From: Paraprevotella sp.
Lineage (GTDB): Bacteria > Bacteroidota > Bacteroidia > Bacteroidales > Bacteroidaceae
Assembly (NCBI GenBank): GCA_017630975.1
Contig: JAGBUF010000324.1
Coordinates: 1-9,217, forward strand
Length of the DNA stretch: 9,217 bases
Direction: 5' to 3'
Shown: positions 7,295 through 9,217 of the stretch, piece by piece
How positions within the stretch are numbered: position 1 is the stretch's first letter
How the letters are laid out: each line of letters opens with the position of its first letter
Position numbers and translations under genes: made by a program
The notes under the pieces: model-generated
What the model was told of the DNA's origin: nothing
What the model saw: only the letters and a program-made list of their open reading frames with translations
Databases searched by the model: none

Positions 7295-8485
7295 ATGAAA
7301 AAGTTTTTCTCAGGATTTTTTCTGGTAACTACAGCCATTTTATCTTCCTGTATCCAAAACGAACCCATGAACGCCGAGTGCGATATTGAGGTTGCAAAAA
7401 TCACTAAAGTAGATAACAAAGAAGAAAACAGCAAAGACTTGGTGTATAACGAAAGTGAATGCATAAAAGAAATCGCATCATCAGATTCTATTATCAAATT
7501 CTTCTATGCTCCAGGAAAATCCAACGTTAACGAATTATTGAAAAAGGTATGCATTGAATTTACCACTACTGCCGGTGCTACCATCAAACCAATAAATGGT
7601 AGCGAGCAAGACTTTAGCGAAAATAAAAAAGTAAAATACACCGTCACTTCAGAAGACAAACAATGGAAAAGAGACTACTATGTGCAATTTCTTCCCATTG
7701 AACCGGTACAAACCATATTAAGCTTTGAGGACTTTGAATTGGAAGATTCTAAAGATCCAAGATACTACAATTGGTATGAAGTCCTTGATGACAACTACAT
7801 CCACTATCAATGGGCAAGTGGCAACCCCGGATACAAAATCAGCAAATCTTCTGCAAAAATTGCAGAATACCCCACCATTCCGGTAACCCCTGCTGAATTT
7901 GAAACCGTTAGTGGTAATGCAGTAAAACTGGAAACCCGTAATACCGGTGCTTTTGGCGCTATGGTCAATATGCGTATCGCAGCCGGAAACTTATTCATAG
8001 GGACTTTTGATGTCAGCAATGCATTGAAAGACGCAATGGCTGCAACTCGCTTCGGCAAACCGTTCAACAAGAAACCGGTACGCCTTGAAGGTTACTACCA
8101 ATATGCACCGGGCGAAAAATTCCAAGATAAAAAAGGCAAAGAAGTAGTAGGTCGCATTGACGAACCGGATATCTACTCTGTATTTTTCAAAAACACAGAC
8201 GAGAATGGGAACTCAGTTACCTTACAAGGCGACGACGTCATGACACACCCCAACATAGTGGCATTGGCACGATTGCGCAACCATGAAACCGTACATTACG
8301 GTTTGGGCGAATGGCACTACTTCAGCATTCCTTTTGATTACCTCAGTGAGATAGACAAAAACACACTTGACAGTTATGGCTATAGCCTGACCGTTGTGTT
8401 CACCTCAAGTATTGAAGGCGCCACCTTCTGCGGTGCACCGGGCAGTCAGCTCTACGTGGATGAAGTAAAAGTAGTATGGGAATAA
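7295..8485 (+). CDS. Cell-surface or periplasmic lipoprotein with Ig-like segment and PCMD domain
   Basis: The 396-residue protein begins with a lipoprotein signal peptide (KKFF, hydrophobic core, lipobox LSSC with Cys19), so it should be lipid-anchored in the envelope. Residues about 28-133 resemble the Ig-like modules found at the N-terminus of Bacteroidales surface lipoproteins, ending in VKYTVTSEDKQW (113-124) and YYVQF. Residues about 140-396 look like the PCMD fold (putative carbohydrate metabolism domain): a YYNWYEVLDD-like start, GNAVKLET, EGYYQYAPG, a HYFSIPFDY strand and a closing GSQLYVDEVKVVWE. PCMD proteins are all-beta and thought to bind glycans, but no catalytic activity is established, so I do not claim an enzyme. 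The outer-membrane barrel gene starts 15 nt downstream, suggesting a shared transcript and a joint surface role. No Shine-Dalgarno is visible. The first third is noticeably AT-rich compared with the dcw genes. Confidence 0.82.
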   Translation: MKKFFSGFFLVTTAILSSCIQNEPMNAECDIEVAKITKVDNKEENSKDLVYNESECIKEIASSDSIIKFFYAPGKSNVNELLKKVCIEFTTTAGATIKPINGSEQDFSENKKVKYTVTSEDKQWKRDYYVQFLPIEPVQTILSFEDFELEDSKDPRYYNWYEVLDDNYIHYQWASGNPGYKISKSSAKIAEYPTIPVTPAEFETVSGNAVKLETRNTGAFGAMVNMRIAAGNLFIGTFDVSNALKDAMAATRFGKPFNKKPVRLEGYYQYAPGEKFQDKKGKEVVGRIDEPDIYSVFFKNTDENGNSVTLQGDDVMTHPNIVALARLRNHETVHYGLGEWHYFSIPFDYLSEIDKNTLDSYGYSLTVVFTSSIEGATFCGAPGSQLYVDEVKVVWE

Positions 8486-8500
8486 CTCAACGATAAAGAC

Positions 8501-9217
8501 ATGAAAAAGATAGTATACATCCTGCCATTCTTGTTGGTCACATTGACAACTAAGGCACAATCAACCGACAACGCCACAGACTTTGAAAAGTTCATGGCAA
8601 AGAAACAAACCGACCGCACAGAACGTTATGAAAAATGGGGTAAGTCTCATGGTTTCTTGGTTCGTGCCGGTTATGTTATCGGCGGTACGGCACCACTACC
8701 ACTCCCAAAAGAAATTCGCAAAATCAATGAATTTAAGCCTTTAGGCGGTGCAAGCATTGGTATAGACGGATATAAGTTCTTCAACCAACGTTGGGGACTC
8801 ACCGGTGGACTGCGATTTTTCTATCAAGGTATGCACACCGGAGCCAATGTGAAGAATTACAACATGGCTATCACCATGGGCGAAGATGTGGTAGAAGGTC
8901 GCTTCACCGGAACAGATATCACCGACACACGCATGGCTGGTCTCACCATCCCCGTTATGGCAACATGGCGCGCCGGAGCACGTTGGAACTTGAACCTCGG
9001 TGTTTATTTCAGTTCATACTTCTATAAGAACTTTGAAGGTTCGGTATTTGACGGCTATCTGCGCGAAGGAGACCCTACCGGACAAAAGATTACGATTTCA
9101 TCGGACAATCCTGCCATTTACGACTTTAGTGAAAACTTGAATAGCTGGTCGTATGGTGTGGAATTTGGCGTAGACTTCCGCGCCACAAAACACATGAACG
9201 TATTCGGTTTGCTGGAC
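8501..9217 (+). CDS. Outer-membrane beta-barrel protein (porin family/PorT-like), partial at the right edge
   Basis: I translated 239 codons from the ATG at 8501, all open to the window edge. The product starts with a Sec signal peptide (MKKIVYILPFLLVTLTTKAQ, likely cut before Q20), then a short charged stretch at about 24-48 and a run of amphipathic strands rich in G, Y and F alternating with hydrophobics: GFLVRAGYVIGG, GLTGGLRFFYQG, AGLTIPVMATWR, LNLGVYFSSYFYK and WSYGVEFGVDF. Strands joined by short turns and a long loop with GYLREGDPTGQK (185-196) fit the PorT-like outer-membrane barrel family. No transport substrate can be inferred. It lies 15 nt after the PCMD lipoprotein gene, a pairing that I believe recurs in Bacteroidales, and probably forms an envelope unit with it. 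The C-terminal strands are beyond the window. Confidence 0.82.
   Translation, partial: MKKIVYILPFLLVTLTTKAQSTDNATDFEKFMAKKQTDRTERYEKWGKSHGFLVRAGYVIGGTAPLPLPKEIRKINEFKPLGGASIGIDGYKFFNQRWGLTGGLRFFYQGMHTGANVKNYNMAITMGEDVVEGRFTGTDITDTRMAGLTIPVMATWRAGARWNLNLGVYFSSYFYKNFEGSVFDGYLREGDPTGQKITISSDNPAIYDFSENLNSWSYGVEFGVDFRATKHMNVFGLLD

Noticed and set aside
7276..7497. A 73-codon minus-strand frame opposite the start of the lipoprotein gene
   Set aside because: It is antisense to the signal peptide region and has no supporting start signals or family resemblance.
8791..9027. A 78-codon plus-strand frame inside the beta-barrel gene
   Set aside because: It is a +1/+2 shadow of the barrel gene, which is open from 8501 to the window end with a signal peptide and coherent strands.

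Overview
The window looks like chromosomal DNA from a Bacteroidales bacterium, most likely the Bacteroidaceae/Prevotellaceae group. Three things point there: the MurE, MraY, RsmH and class B PBP proteins resemble that group; promoters carry the Bacteroidetes -7 element TAnnTTTG; and a PCMD-type lipoprotein is paired with an outer-membrane beta-barrel gene. The order of the cell-wall genes is highly conserved, so these assignments are secure. The genus is not.

Positions 1-7039, minus strand, hold the front half of the division and cell wall (dcw) cluster. In transcription order the genes are rsmH, ftsL-like, ftsI (class B PBP with a C-terminal PASTA domain), murE, mraY and murD, which runs off the left edge. 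They are packed as one operon: ATGA overlap rsmH/ftsL, TAATG overlap ftsL/ftsI, 12 nt ftsI/murE, 11 nt murE/mraY and 1 nt mraY/murD. Together they make the m-DAP-containing UDP-MurNAc peptide (MurD, MurE), load it onto the lipid carrier (MraY) and build septal peptidoglycan (FtsI with FtsL). RsmH modifies 16S rRNA.

Positions 7040-7294 are a compact divergent intergenic region. It holds two outward-facing -7 elements inside an identical 15-bp inverted sequence, three tandem 11-bp iterons, a perfect 9-bp dyad, and a short minus-strand segment resembling a decayed start of mraZ. No intact mraZ is present next to rsmH, where it normally sits. The most interesting reading is that mraZ was lost here while operator-like repeats remained.

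Positions 7295-9217, plus strand, hold a two-gene envelope unit: a lipoprotein with an Ig-like segment and a PCMD domain, then an outer-membrane beta-barrel protein cut by the right edge. I see no RNA genes, CRISPR arrays, insertion sequences or terminators.
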